DNA of 64,000 bases from Massilia forsythiae (GTDB lineage: Bacteria; Pseudomonadota; Gammaproteobacteria; Burkholderiales; Burkholderiaceae_D). Made by a program: the position numbers and the translations under genes. The stretch covers positions 4,650,001 through 4,714,000 of the forward strand of contig NZ_CP051685.1 in NCBI RefSeq assembly GCF_012849555.1, written 5' to 3'. Below, one piece after another: positions 33,841-42,432 of the stretch (its first letter is position 1; each line of letters opens with the position of its first letter). The notes below the pieces were generated by a model, which did no database searches, was not told the origin of the DNA, and was given only the letters and a program-made list of their open reading frames with translations.

Positions 33841-35610
33841 ATGCGCGTCCGCTCCTTCGCCTTCCTTCCGATCCGTGCGTGCGCGCTGGCCGCCGCCATC
33901 GCCATCGCCTGCAATGCCGCCGCGGCGCAGACGCCGCCGCCGCCGCCGCAGCCGGCGGCGCCATTGCCGGCTGCGGTCAATACGGACCCCGCGCGCGCCC
34001 AGGTGGCGCTGCCGGAGCCGGCCAACCCCGCGCTGCCGTCGATCGTGCTGATCGGCGACTCGACGGTGCGCAACGGCCGCGACGACGGCCAGGGCAAGGG
34101 CCCGGCCGGCCAGTGGGGCTGGGGCAATCCGCTCGCGGCGTATGTCGATCCGGCCAAGGTCAATGTCGTGAATCGCGCGGTCGGCGGACTGTCCAGCCGC
34201 ACCTACCTGACCAGCGGCCACTGGCAGCGCACGCTCGCCTTGATCAAGCCGGGCGACGTGGTGCTGATGCAGTTCGGGCACAACGACGCCGCGCCGCTGA
34301 ACGACGACAAGCGCGCGCGCGGCACCATCCGCGGCACCGGCGAGGAGGCGCAGGAGATCGACAACATCCTGACGAAGCAGCACGAGACGGTGCACAGCTA
34401 CGGCTGGTACCTGCGCCGCTTCATCGCCGACATCCGCGCCAGGGGGGCCACGCCGGTGGTGGTCTCCCCGATTCCCCGCAAGGCTTGGGACGAGCAGGGC
34501 AAGGTACGCCGCAACCGGGCCGACTATGCCGGCTGGGCGCAGCAGGTGGCGCAGGGCGAGCGGGTCGCCTTCATCGACCTGAACGAACTGGCGGCGCGCC
34601 GCTACGACGAGCTCGGGCACGACGCGGTGATGAAGCTGTTCCCGCTCACCGTGCCGGACGAGCACGTGCACACCAACTGGGCCGGCGCGCAGCTCAACGC
34701 GGACATCGTCGCGGCCGGCCTGCGCGGGCTGGGCGACGCGCGCATCGCCGGCTTCATGCATCGGGATGCGGGCATGAAGGAGGGCGCGAACACGAACGTC
34801 GCGAGCATGAAGGAAGACGACCGGCCGGTGGTCGACGCACGCGCCGTGCGCGAGGAAAGCGCGCTCGATCCGTCGCTGCCGACGCTGTTCCTGGTCGGCG
34901 ATTCGACCGTCAGGAGCGGCGGCCAGAACGGCGCCATCGGCTGGGGCGAACGCATCGCACCGTTCTTCGACACGCGCAAGATCAACGTGGTCAACAGCGC
35001 CATCGGCGGGCGCAGCAGCCGCACCTTTTATACCGAAGGGCGCTGGGACCGGGTGCTGGCCCGGCTCAAGCGCGGCGACGTGGTGCTGGTCCAGTTCGGC
35101 CACAACGACGGCGGCCGCATCGGCGACCCGGCGATGAAGAACCGCGCCTCGGCGCCCGGCATCGGCCCGGAAACGGTCGAGGACACGCGGCCGGACGGTA
35201 GCAAGGAGCAGGTGCACAGCTTCGGCTGGTACATGGCGCGCTACGTGAACGACGCCCGGGCCAAGGGCGCCACCGTGATCCTGGCCTCGCCGGTGCCGCA
35301 CCGCGACAAGTGGCAGGAGGGGCGCGACTTCGCCACCTTCGCCGACTGGGACCGGCAAGTGGCGCAGGCCAACGGCGCGCTGTTCATGGACCTGACGCTG
35401 CTGGTGGCGGACGGCTACCGCCAGGCCGGCGCGGCGAAGGTCGACACCTTCTTTTCCGACGCCCGCACCCATACCAACGGCCAGGGCGCCGACTTCAACG
35501 CCGCGCGCGTGGCCGCCGGCCTGAAGGCCTTGCCGGGCAATCCGCTGGGCGCCTATTTTGCCGGCCCGGCTTCCGATAAGGCATCCGGCACGACGGCGGC
35601 GCATCCATGA
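33841..35610 (+). CDS. Tandem CE12 rhamnogalacturonan acetylesterase
   Basis: This 589-residue secreted protein has a signal peptide (to about residue 30), a Pro-rich linker and two complete SGNH/CE12 domains. Domain 1 (about 65-300) has IVLIGDSTVRNG, MQFGHNDAAP and the catalytic VPDEHVHTNWAG. Domain 2 (about 345-580) has LFLVGDSTVRSG, VQFGHNDGGR and FFSDARTHTNGQG. CE12 enzymes remove acetyl groups from rhamnogalacturonan. Having two intact active sites in one chain is uncommon. It overlaps the PL26 gene by four bases (ATGA) and starts a five-gene plus-strand operon. Confidence 0.9.
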   Translation: MRVRSFAFLPIRACALAAAIAIACNAAAAQTPPPPPQPAAPLPAAVNTDPARAQVALPEPANPALPSIVLIGDSTVRNGRDDGQGKGPAGQWGWGNPLAAYVDPAKVNVVNRAVGGLSSRTYLTSGHWQRTLALIKPGDVVLMQFGHNDAAPLNDDKRARGTIRGTGEEAQEIDNILTKQHETVHSYGWYLRRFIADIRARGATPVVVSPIPRKAWDEQGKVRRNRADYAGWAQQVAQGERVAFIDLNELAARRYDELGHDAVMKLFPLTVPDEHVHTNWAGAQLNADIVAAGLRGLGDARIAGFMHRDAGMKEGANTNVASMKEDDRPVVDARAVREESALDPSLPTLFLVGDSTVRSGGQNGAIGWGERIAPFFDTRKINVVNSAIGGRSSRTFYTEGRWDRVLARLKRGDVVLVQFGHNDGGRIGDPAMKNRASAPGIGPETVEDTRPDGSKEQVHSFGWYMARYVNDARAKGATVILASPVPHRDKWQEGRDFATFADWDRQVAQANGALFMDLTLLVADGYRQAGAAKVDTFFSDARTHTNGQGADFNAARVAAGLKALPGNPLGAYFAGPASDKASGTTAAHP

Positions 35611-38525
35611 CGACCGCACCGACGACGAAGAACGTACGGCGCCAGTGCGGCAGCCGCGCGACCGGCTTGCGCGCGCGCGTGGCGGGCGCCGCCTTGCTGT
35701 GCGCATCCGCTGCGCTGGTGCCGGCGGCAGCGGCCGCGCCGCTCGAGGCCACCGTCAATTGGGTCGGCGATGCGCCGGCCGTGCGCGGCGGCGTCAGCTG
35801 GGGCGTGCCGTTCGCGCAGGGCGCGGCGCATAAGGAGCAGGCGTTCACGTTGCGCGGACCGGACGGCAAGGCGCTGCCGCTGCAGAGCTGGCCGCTGGCG
35901 TACTGGCCCGACGGCTCCCTCAAGTTCGGCGGCTTCGCCACGGTGACCAACGCGCCCGGACCCTACGTGATCGCGGCGGCGGACACGGCGCAAGCCCCAG
36001 CCGCACCCGCGGCGGCACTCGGCGTGGTCAAGGGCGACGGCTTCATCGACATCGACACCGGCGCGGCCCGCGTGCGCGTGGGCATGCGCGGCGCCGACCT
36101 GGTGCGCTCGATCACGGTGGCCGGGCGCGAAGTCGCGCGCAACGGCCGCCTGGTCGGCTTGCTGCAGCAGGGGCCGGACCCGGAAGAGGGCGCCATGCCG
36201 GCGCGCGCCGCCTTTGCCTCGCAGATCGACAAGGTGACGCTCGAGCAGTCCGGCCCGGTACGCGCGGTCGTCAAGATCGAAGGCAGGCACAAGCTGGCAC
36301 GAGGCGGGCGCGCCTGGCTGCCGTTCTCGCTGCGCCTGTATTTGTATGCCGGCGACCCGGCCATCCGCGTGGTGCACACGTTCGTCTACGACGGCGACCA
36401 GCGCAAGGACTTCATCCGCGCGCTCGGCCTGCGCTTCAGCGTGCCGCTGCGCGAGGATGTCTACAACCGCCACGTCGCCTTCGGCGGCCAGGACGGCGGC
36501 CTGTGGATGGAATCGCTGCAGCCGGGCGACCTGAACGCCGATCCGCGCCAGGTGGCCGGCCGGCGCATCGACGGCGGACGTTTCTACGGCCACAAGGACA
36601 AGGAACAGCTGGCCATCTGGAGCGATTACCGCCTGACCCAGCCCAGCCCGAACGGCTTCAACATCGTCAAGCGCACCGGCGCCGCCAGTTCCTGGGTGTT
36701 TGCCGATGCCGGCAGGCGCGCATCGGGCCTGGCCTTCGTCGGCGACGTCTCGGGCGGCCTGGCCATTAGCGTCAAGGACTTCTGGCAGAGCTACCCGAGC
36801 GGCTTCGACGTGCGCCATGCCGCTTCCCCGGGCGCGGACGACAAGCCGGGCACGGGTGCCGGCGTGGCCGAGCTGACCGCCTGGCTGTGGTCGCCCGATG
36901 CGCCGGCCATGGACATGCGCCACTACGCCACCCGCGCGCACGGCCTGGGTGCCACCTACGAGGACGTCCAGCCCGGCAACTCGGTGGCCTACGGCGTGGC
37001 GCGCACCAGCGAATTCACGATCACGCCCACCGCCGCGGTGCCGGCGCGCAGCGAGCTGGCGGCGCTGGCCAGGGCCGGCGGGGTGCGCGCGCTGCTGTCG
37101 GCGTCGCCGGCGGCGATCCGCGCGGCCGGTGTGTTCGGCGTGTGGAGCCCGGTCGACCGTTCGACGCCGGCGCGCGCCGCGGTCGAGGACAAGCTCGATG
37201 CGGTGCTGGCCTTTTACCAGCGCCAGCAGGACGAGCGCCACTGGTACGGCTTCTGGACGTACGGCGACTTCATCCACAGCTACAACTTCAAGCGCCACGT
37301 GTGGAACTACGACCACGGCGGCTACGCCTGGGACAACACCGAACTGGGCACGCCGCTGTGGCTGTGGGCCAGCTACCTCCGCAGCGGGCGCGCCGACCTG
37401 TTCCGCACCGCCGAGGCGCTGGCGCGCAACACCAGCGAGACCAACGTCTACCACCTGGGACCGATGCTAGGTCTCGGTTCTCGTCACAACGTGGTGAAAT
37501 GGGGCGACGGCTCCAAGGAAGGCCGCATCAGCCAGGCCGCGCACTGGCGCCCGTTCTACTACCTGACCACCGACGAGCGCATCGGCGACGTGATGCGCGA
37601 GCAGCTGCAGGCCGACCGGGCGATGGTGCGCTACGATCCGATGCGCCTGGCGCAGCCGGTGCTGCCGCAAGACCCCAAGTACCCAGGCCGCATCCGCCTG
37701 GGGCCGGACTGGTACGTGCTGGCCGGGAACTGGATGACCGAATGGGAGCGCAGCGGCGACGTCAAATGGCGCGACCGCATCCTGGCCGGCGTCGATTCGA
37801 TCCTGCAGATGCCGTACTGGCTGCGCTCCGGCGTGCGCAACGGCCTGAACCCGGACCTGGGCGGCGGCAGGATCGGCCCGCTGAAGGGGCGCGGCAGCAT
37901 GACCGTCGGCTACGACCCGGCCAGCGGCAAGCTGATGCCGATCCCGGACCCGGTCGAGCATGCGCAGGTGCCGGTGCTGTACAACCTGTCCACCATCCAG
38001 GGCGGCGCCGAGGTGATGTTCGAGCTGGTGCCGCTGCTGGGCCGCAAGGACTTCGCCACCGCCTGGCTGCAGTACGCGCGCCTGGGCGAAGCGCCGGCCG
38101 AGGTGCTGTTGAAGGACAAGACCACCGGCATCGAAGGCGCCGGCGCCGAATACGTGGAAAAAGCGCAGGGCGGTCCGCGCCTGGCGGCCTACGCGTATGC
38201 GCAGACGAAGAATCCGGCGTTCGCCCGCATCGCGGTCGCCAACATGGCGCGCTGGCGCGGCGCGGCGCCGGTGGCGCTCGGCGGCGCCGACGTCCTGAAT
38301 CCGACGGACGAGGCGGCCGGCGTGTCGACCAACGACGCGGCGCAGAGCGGGCTGACCATGATCGAATCGCTGGCGCTGCTGGGCGATGCCTTGCCGGATG
38401 AGCTGCCGCCGGTGCCCGCGGTGGCGGATCGCGGCGGCGCCGGCGCGCCGCCGGCAGCGGGAGCGGCCGCGGGGATGCCGCCGCGTGTCGCCACGCCGAC
38501 GGCCGGCCCGGCCGGACAGCGATGA
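35607..38525 (+). CDS. PL26-type exo-rhamnogalacturonan lyase
   Basis: This 972-residue secreted enzyme matches the PcRGLX-like (PL26) family: an N-terminal RIFT-like barrel (VNWVGDAPAVRGGVSWGVPF), a beta-sandwich segment (LYLYAGDPAIRVVHTFVYDG) and an (alpha/alpha) barrel with RHWYGFWTYGDFIHSYNFKR, NYDHGGYAWDNTELGTPLWL and TSETNVYHLGPMLGLGSRHN. It would release unsaturated rhamnogalacturonan disaccharides from the chain end, feeding GH105 and GH106. The signal peptide is long (about 44 residues, ending PAAAAAPLEA). It is coupled to neighbours by ATGA overlaps on both sides. The C-terminal ~50 residues are Ala/Pro-rich. Confidence 0.88.
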   Translation: MTTAPTTKNVRRQCGSRATGLRARVAGAALLCASAALVPAAAAAPLEATVNWVGDAPAVRGGVSWGVPFAQGAAHKEQAFTLRGPDGKALPLQSWPLAYWPDGSLKFGGFATVTNAPGPYVIAAADTAQAPAAPAAALGVVKGDGFIDIDTGAARVRVGMRGADLVRSITVAGREVARNGRLVGLLQQGPDPEEGAMPARAAFASQIDKVTLEQSGPVRAVVKIEGRHKLARGGRAWLPFSLRLYLYAGDPAIRVVHTFVYDGDQRKDFIRALGLRFSVPLREDVYNRHVAFGGQDGGLWMESLQPGDLNADPRQVAGRRIDGGRFYGHKDKEQLAIWSDYRLTQPSPNGFNIVKRTGAASSWVFADAGRRASGLAFVGDVSGGLAISVKDFWQSYPSGFDVRHAASPGADDKPGTGAGVAELTAWLWSPDAPAMDMRHYATRAHGLGATYEDVQPGNSVAYGVARTSEFTITPTAAVPARSELAALARAGGVRALLSASPAAIRAAGVFGVWSPVDRSTPARAAVEDKLDAVLAFYQRQQDERHWYGFWTYGDFIHSYNFKRHVWNYDHGGYAWDNTELGTPLWLWASYLRSGRADLFRTAEALARNTSETNVYHLGPMLGLGSRHNVVKWGDGSKEGRISQAAHWRPFYYLTTDERIGDVMREQLQADRAMVRYDPMRLAQPVLPQDPKYPGRIRLGPDWYVLAGNWMTEWERSGDVKWRDRILAGVDSILQMPYWLRSGVRNGLNPDLGGGRIGPLKGRGSMTVGYDPASGKLMPIPDPVEHAQVPVLYNLSTIQGGAEVMFELVPLLGRKDFATAWLQYARLGEAPAEVLLKDKTTGIEGAGAEYVEKAQGGPRLAAYAYAQTKNPAFARIAVANMARWRGAAPVALGGADVLNPTDEAAGVSTNDAAQSGLTMIESLALLGDALPDELPPVPAVADRGGAGAPPAAGAAAGMPPRVATPTAGPAGQR

Positions 38526-39277
38526 GGGCGCCGCCGCCGCATCGGCGCCGTATCGGCACCGTCGCCGTGCTGGTCGCCTGCGCCGCGCTCGCCGCCGCCT
38601 GCGCCGGCGTTCCGTCCGGTCGCTCCCAGGCCGCCGGCGCCCAGGCGCCTTGCACCGACTGGGGCCGGCGCGGCGCGCTGCTGTTCGCCGACGACTTCAA
38701 CGACCCCTTGCACGGCTACGTGGCCGAGTACGCGCGCAAGCCGGGCAACGCGGTCGCCACCCGCGACGGCCGCCTGGTCATCGACGTCGATTCCGGTGCC
38801 ACCGTCTGGTTAGAGAAGCCGCTGTCCGGCGATGTGCTGATCACCTACACGCGCCGCGTGGTGGTGGACGGCGGCAGGAACGACCGCCTGTCCGACTTCA
38901 ACCATTTCTGGATGGCGCGCGACCCGCGCAGCGCCAACCTGTTCACCCGCAGCGGCAAGTTCGAGGACTACGACGACCTCGAGCTGTACTACGCCGGCGT
39001 CGGCGGCAACACCAACAGCACCACGCGCCTGCGCCGCTACGGCGACGGCCAGCGCCTGCTGCTGGCCGAATACAAGGATGCCGCCCATCTCTTGCTGCCG
39101 AACCGCGACTACCGCGTCGAGATCGCGGTGGTCCGCGGCTGCACCCGCATGCTGGTCGACGGCGAGCAGTGGTTCGCGTACCGCGACCCGCACCCGCTCA
39201 CCCGCGGGTATTTCGGCTTTCGCACCACCTGGTCGCGCCAGTCCATCGACGACCTGCACATCTACCAGCTCAAATGA
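38522..39277 (+). CDS. DUF6250-like lipoprotein
   Basis: This 251-residue lipoprotein has its signal ending CAALAAACAG. The mature sequence is a concanavalin-type beta-sandwich with LFADDFNDPLHGYVAEYARK, FNHFWMARDPRSANLFTRSG, DDLELYYAGVGGNTNSTTRL and GYFGFRTTWSRQSIDDLHIY, matching the DUF6250 family as I recall it. The function is unknown; the fold and position between PL26 and GH105 suggest carbohydrate binding or lyase activity on rhamnogalacturonan pieces. It overlaps the PL26 stop by four bases. Confidence 0.8.
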   Translation: MRAPPPHRRRIGTVAVLVACAALAAACAGVPSGRSQAAGAQAPCTDWGRRGALLFADDFNDPLHGYVAEYARKPGNAVATRDGRLVIDVDSGATVWLEKPLSGDVLITYTRRVVVDGGRNDRLSDFNHFWMARDPRSANLFTRSGKFEDYDDLELYYAGVGGNTNSTTRLRRYGDGQRLLLAEYKDAAHLLLPNRDYRVEIAVVRGCTRMLVDGEQWFAYRDPHPLTRGYFGFRTTWSRQSIDDLHIYQLK

Positions 39278-39291
39278 AGGAGACCGATCCG

Positions 39292-40734
39292 ATGAATGTC
39301 CGCTTCCCGCGCCAGAACGCGCGCCATCCGCTGCGTGTGGCCCTGGCCGCCGCGCTGTCCGCCTTGGCGCTGGCGCCGCTATCGGAGGCCGCCGCCCAGG
39401 CCGCGCCGCCGCCGCAGGAAAAGGGACCGGCCGCCGCCGACGCCATGCTGCACGCGCTGGAAGTACAGTACCCGACCCCGTACCGCGTGATGGAGGCGGC
39501 CGAGGTCAAGGCGGTGCTGGACCGCGTGTTCGCCTATCTCGACCGCGTGACGCCGGCGGAAGTGGTCGACCCCCGCGGCGCGCCGGTCACCGATTTCGCG
39601 CGCGCCGATCCGGATGCGGTGCTGAAGCCCGGCGACTTCCGCCTCACCAGCTACGAGTGGGGCGTGACCTACACCGGCATGCTGGCGGCCGGCGCCGCCA
39701 CCGGCGACCGGCGCTACCTGGATTACGTGAACAAGCGCCACGATCTGCTGGCGCGCCTGACCAAGGCATACTACCCGGCGGTGCGCGCCGATGCCGACCG
39801 TGCGCGCGCGCCGATCAAGAGCTTCCTGAATCCGCACGCGCTGGACGATGCCGGCGCCCTGTGCCACAGCTTCCTGAAGGCCAAGGTGGCCGGCGCCACG
39901 GTCGACTACACGCAGATGATCGGCATTTGCGGCGACTTCGTCACCAAGCGCGAATACCGCCTGCTGGATGGCACGCTGGCGCGCGGCGGCCCGGACGGCA
40001 AGGGCGGACACAAGATGCGACCGTTGCCGGACACGCTGTGGCTGGACGATATGTTCATGGGCGTGCCCACGATGGCCTACCTGGGCAAGACCACCGGCCA
40101 GCGCACCTACTACGACGACGCGGTGAACCAGGTGCTGCAGTTCTCCAAGCGCATGTTCAACCCGAAGCTCGGCATTTACATGCACGGCTACGTGGAAGGC
40201 ATGCGCGACCACCCGGAGCTGCACTGGGCGCGCGCCAACGGCTGGGCGGTGATGTCGATGGTCGAGGTGCTGGAAGTGCTGCCGAAGGCGCATCCGGGCT
40301 ACAACGCCGTGCTGGACCAGCTGCGCGCCCACATCAAGGGGCTGGCGGCGTACCAGACCAGGGAAGGCTTCTGGCACCAGCTGATCGACCGCAACGAGAC
40401 CTACCAGGAAACCTCGGCCACCGCCATCTATACCTACGCCATCGCGCGCGCCGTCAACCGCGGCTACGTCGAGCCGCAGATGTACGGACCGATGGCCAAC
40501 CTGGCCTGGAACGCGGTGGCGGGCAAGGTCACCGCCGAGGGCCAGATCGAGGGCATCTGCGTCGGCACTGGCATGGCCTTCGACCCGGCCTTCTATGCCT
40601 ACCGGCCGACCAGCGTCAAGGCGGCGCACGGCTACGGCCCGGCGCTGCTGGCCGGCGCCGAGATCATCGAGATGAACCGGAAGTACAAGTTTGGCCTGAA
40701 CGACAGCGGCCTGATGTACCAGGGCGTGCGTTGA
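39292..40734 (+). CDS. Second GH105-family unsaturated glycuronyl hydrolase
   Basis: This 480-residue secreted (alpha/alpha)6 enzyme has a signal peptide ending SEAAAQA. Key segments are TSYEWGVTYTGMLAAGAATG, the catalytic Asp in LPDTLWLDDMFMGVPTMAYL, WARANGWAVMSMVEVLEVLP and FWHQLIDRNETYQETSATAI. It is longer and clearly divergent from the copy at 21922, so it may act on different unsaturated oligomers. AAGGAGA precedes the ATG at 39292, 14 bases after the DUF6250 gene. Confidence 0.9.
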   Translation: MNVRFPRQNARHPLRVALAAALSALALAPLSEAAAQAAPPPQEKGPAAADAMLHALEVQYPTPYRVMEAAEVKAVLDRVFAYLDRVTPAEVVDPRGAPVTDFARADPDAVLKPGDFRLTSYEWGVTYTGMLAAGAATGDRRYLDYVNKRHDLLARLTKAYYPAVRADADRARAPIKSFLNPHALDDAGALCHSFLKAKVAGATVDYTQMIGICGDFVTKREYRLLDGTLARGGPDGKGGHKMRPLPDTLWLDDMFMGVPTMAYLGKTTGQRTYYDDAVNQVLQFSKRMFNPKLGIYMHGYVEGMRDHPELHWARANGWAVMSMVEVLEVLPKAHPGYNAVLDQLRAHIKGLAAYQTREGFWHQLIDRNETYQETSATAIYTYAIARAVNRGYVEPQMYGPMANLAWNAVAGKVTAEGQIEGICVGTGMAFDPAFYAYRPTSVKAAHGYGPALLAGAEIIEMNRKYKFGLNDSGLMYQGVR

Positions 40735-40780
40735 TCCGGCGGTAAACGATATAAAAGATAAAGCGGAGCGGAGACGAACC

Positions 40781-42091
40781 ATGAAACGCAAGCACATCGC
40801 CCTGGCCCTGTGCGCGGCCGGGCTGGACCAGGCCGCCGCCATGCACGCGGCGCATGCCCAGGACGTGCTGGAGACCGGCGCCAGCAAGCCGATGCCGGCC
40901 GAGTGGATCGACATGGACACCGGCCACAAGGTGCGCCGCCTGTCCGGCCCCACCGGTCCGATCTCGAATTGGTACTTCCACAACAACCCGTTCATCGCCG
41001 GACAGGGCGCGGGGGATGGGCATGGCGACCGCATGGTGTTCAGCAACGAGGTCGACGGCGTCAGCCAGATCTTCACGCTCGACCTCGCGACCGGCAAGAC
41101 CGAGCAGGTCACCGCCGATCCGGCCAGGAAGCGCGTGCTGCCGATGATCGCGCGCGCAACGCGCGAAGTGCTGTACCAGGCCGGCGACACGCTGTACGCC
41201 ACCGGCGTCGACACGCACAAGACGCGCAAGCTGTACACCTTCCCGGCAGGCCAGCGCGGCGGCTTCGCCACCATCAACGCCGACGGCACCGTGCTGGCCG
41301 GCAGCTACGCCGCGCCCGAGCAGGGCGAGATCGCGCGCAAGTATCCCAAAAAGAGCGATTTCTTCGACCGCATCTACGACGCCCACCTCCTCAACAGCAT
41401 CTTCACCATCGACATCGCCAGCGGGAAGATGAAGGTGGTCCACGAGGAAAACACCTGGCTCGGCCACATCCAGTTCTCGCCGACCGACCCCGACATCCTG
41501 ATGTTCTGCCACGAAGGCCCGTGGCACAAGGTCGACCGCATCTGGCGCTACGACCTGAAGGACAAGACCACCACGCTGATGCACAAGCGCAGCATGCCGA
41601 TGGAGATCGCCGGCCACGAAGGCTTCGCGCCGGACGGCAAGTCGATCTGGTTCGACCTGCAGAAGCCGCGCGGCCAGACCTTTTATTTTGCCGGCGCCGA
41701 CGTGCGCACCGGGCGCGAACTGGCCAGCTACGGGCTGACCGCCAACGAATGGTCGATCCACTATGCGATCTCGCCGGACCGGAAGCTGTTCGCCGGCGAC
41801 GGCGGCGACCCGACCCAGGTGGCCAAGGCGCCGGACGGCATGTGGATCTACGCCTTCAGGCTAGACGCGGCCGGGACGCGCTTCGTGTCCGAGAAGCTGG
41901 TCAACATGAAGGCCCACGGCTACCGCGCGCTGGAGCCGAACGTGCACTTCACGCCGGACGGCAAGTGGGTGGTCTTCGGCGGCAATTTCGAAGGGCGCAA
42001 CGAGACGTATGCGGTGGAGGTTGCCAGGACGCCGGTGACAGGCGCGGCGCCGGTGGTTCAGGCACCGTCTCCAGCTGTCAAGTCATCCTGA
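40781..42091 (+). CDS. ogl: PL22 oligogalacturonate lyase
   Basis: This 436-residue seven-bladed propeller lyase contains the signatures SNWYFHNNPFIAGQG, LGHIQFSPTDPDILMFCHEG then PWHKVDRIWRYD, and EPNVHFTPDGKWVVFGGN. These hold the Mn-binding His residues and active-site Arg of Ogl. Ogl converts short (unsaturated) galacturonides to 5-keto-4-deoxyuronate. A weak signal peptide (MKRKHIALALCAAGLDQAAA) suggests export, unlike cytoplasmic Erwinia Ogl. GCGGAGACGAACC precedes the ATG. It ends the five-gene plus-strand operon. Confidence 0.88.
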   Translation: MKRKHIALALCAAGLDQAAAMHAAHAQDVLETGASKPMPAEWIDMDTGHKVRRLSGPTGPISNWYFHNNPFIAGQGAGDGHGDRMVFSNEVDGVSQIFTLDLATGKTEQVTADPARKRVLPMIARATREVLYQAGDTLYATGVDTHKTRKLYTFPAGQRGGFATINADGTVLAGSYAAPEQGEIARKYPKKSDFFDRIYDAHLLNSIFTIDIASGKMKVVHEENTWLGHIQFSPTDPDILMFCHEGPWHKVDRIWRYDLKDKTTTLMHKRSMPMEIAGHEGFAPDGKSIWFDLQKPRGQTFYFAGADVRTGRELASYGLTANEWSIHYAISPDRKLFAGDGGDPTQVAKAPDGMWIYAFRLDAAGTRFVSEKLVNMKAHGYRALEPNVHFTPDGKWVVFGGNFEGRNETYAVEVARTPVTGAAPVVQAPSPAVKSS

Positions 42092-42105
42092 GCGGTACCA
42101 GCAAC

Positions 42106-42231
42106 CGTCGTCCCCGCGAAGGCGGGGACCCATAGCGAGTGTAAAAAGTTGGTATTTTTGAAGCATTCTGATTGCTTCCGGCTACCAAATCTTCTTGCTC
42201 AGTATGGATCCCCGCCTTCGCGGGGACGACG
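42106..42231. repeat. REP-like inverted pair after the PL22 gene
   Basis: Units at 42106-42133 and 42204-42231 face each other (CGTCGTCCCCGCGAAGGCGG / CCGCCTTCGCGGGGACGACG). It is the cleanest pair in the window and lies between the convergent PL22 and GH43-like genes, so it may serve as a transcription end. Confidence 0.8.
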
Positions 42232-42299
42232 AGTTATTGGCTAGGAATGATTTTACGTTACTGCTAGCAACAAAGCCTGCTTAAGGCAGAGATAACGAT

Positions 42300-42414
42300 T
42301 ATCTTGGACAGCAGTGCGCCTCCGCGGGGAGTCGTTTCAGGCAGTGTCTGGAACGACAGTTTTTAGGCCAGCAATACTATCTTGGACAGTAGTGCGCCTT
42401 TGCGGGGACGACGA
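42300..42414. repeat. Direct repeat with half REP units
   Basis: TATCTTGGACAG followed by C or T and AGTGCGCCT occurs at 42300-42321 and 42378-42399, each running into a half REP unit (GCGGGGA...GTCG / GCGGGGACGACG). The two copies are 78 bases apart. No gene is present from 42092 to 42432; this stretch is all repeat-derived. Confidence 0.6.
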
Positions 42415-42432
42415 TGCATGCGATAGCGGGTG

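Noticed and set aside
12741..42231. GGGGACGACG palindromes considered as rho-independent terminators
   Set aside because: They occur as inverted pairs without U-runs and in mid-operon positions; a REP-like repeat explains them better, though some may act as transcript ends.
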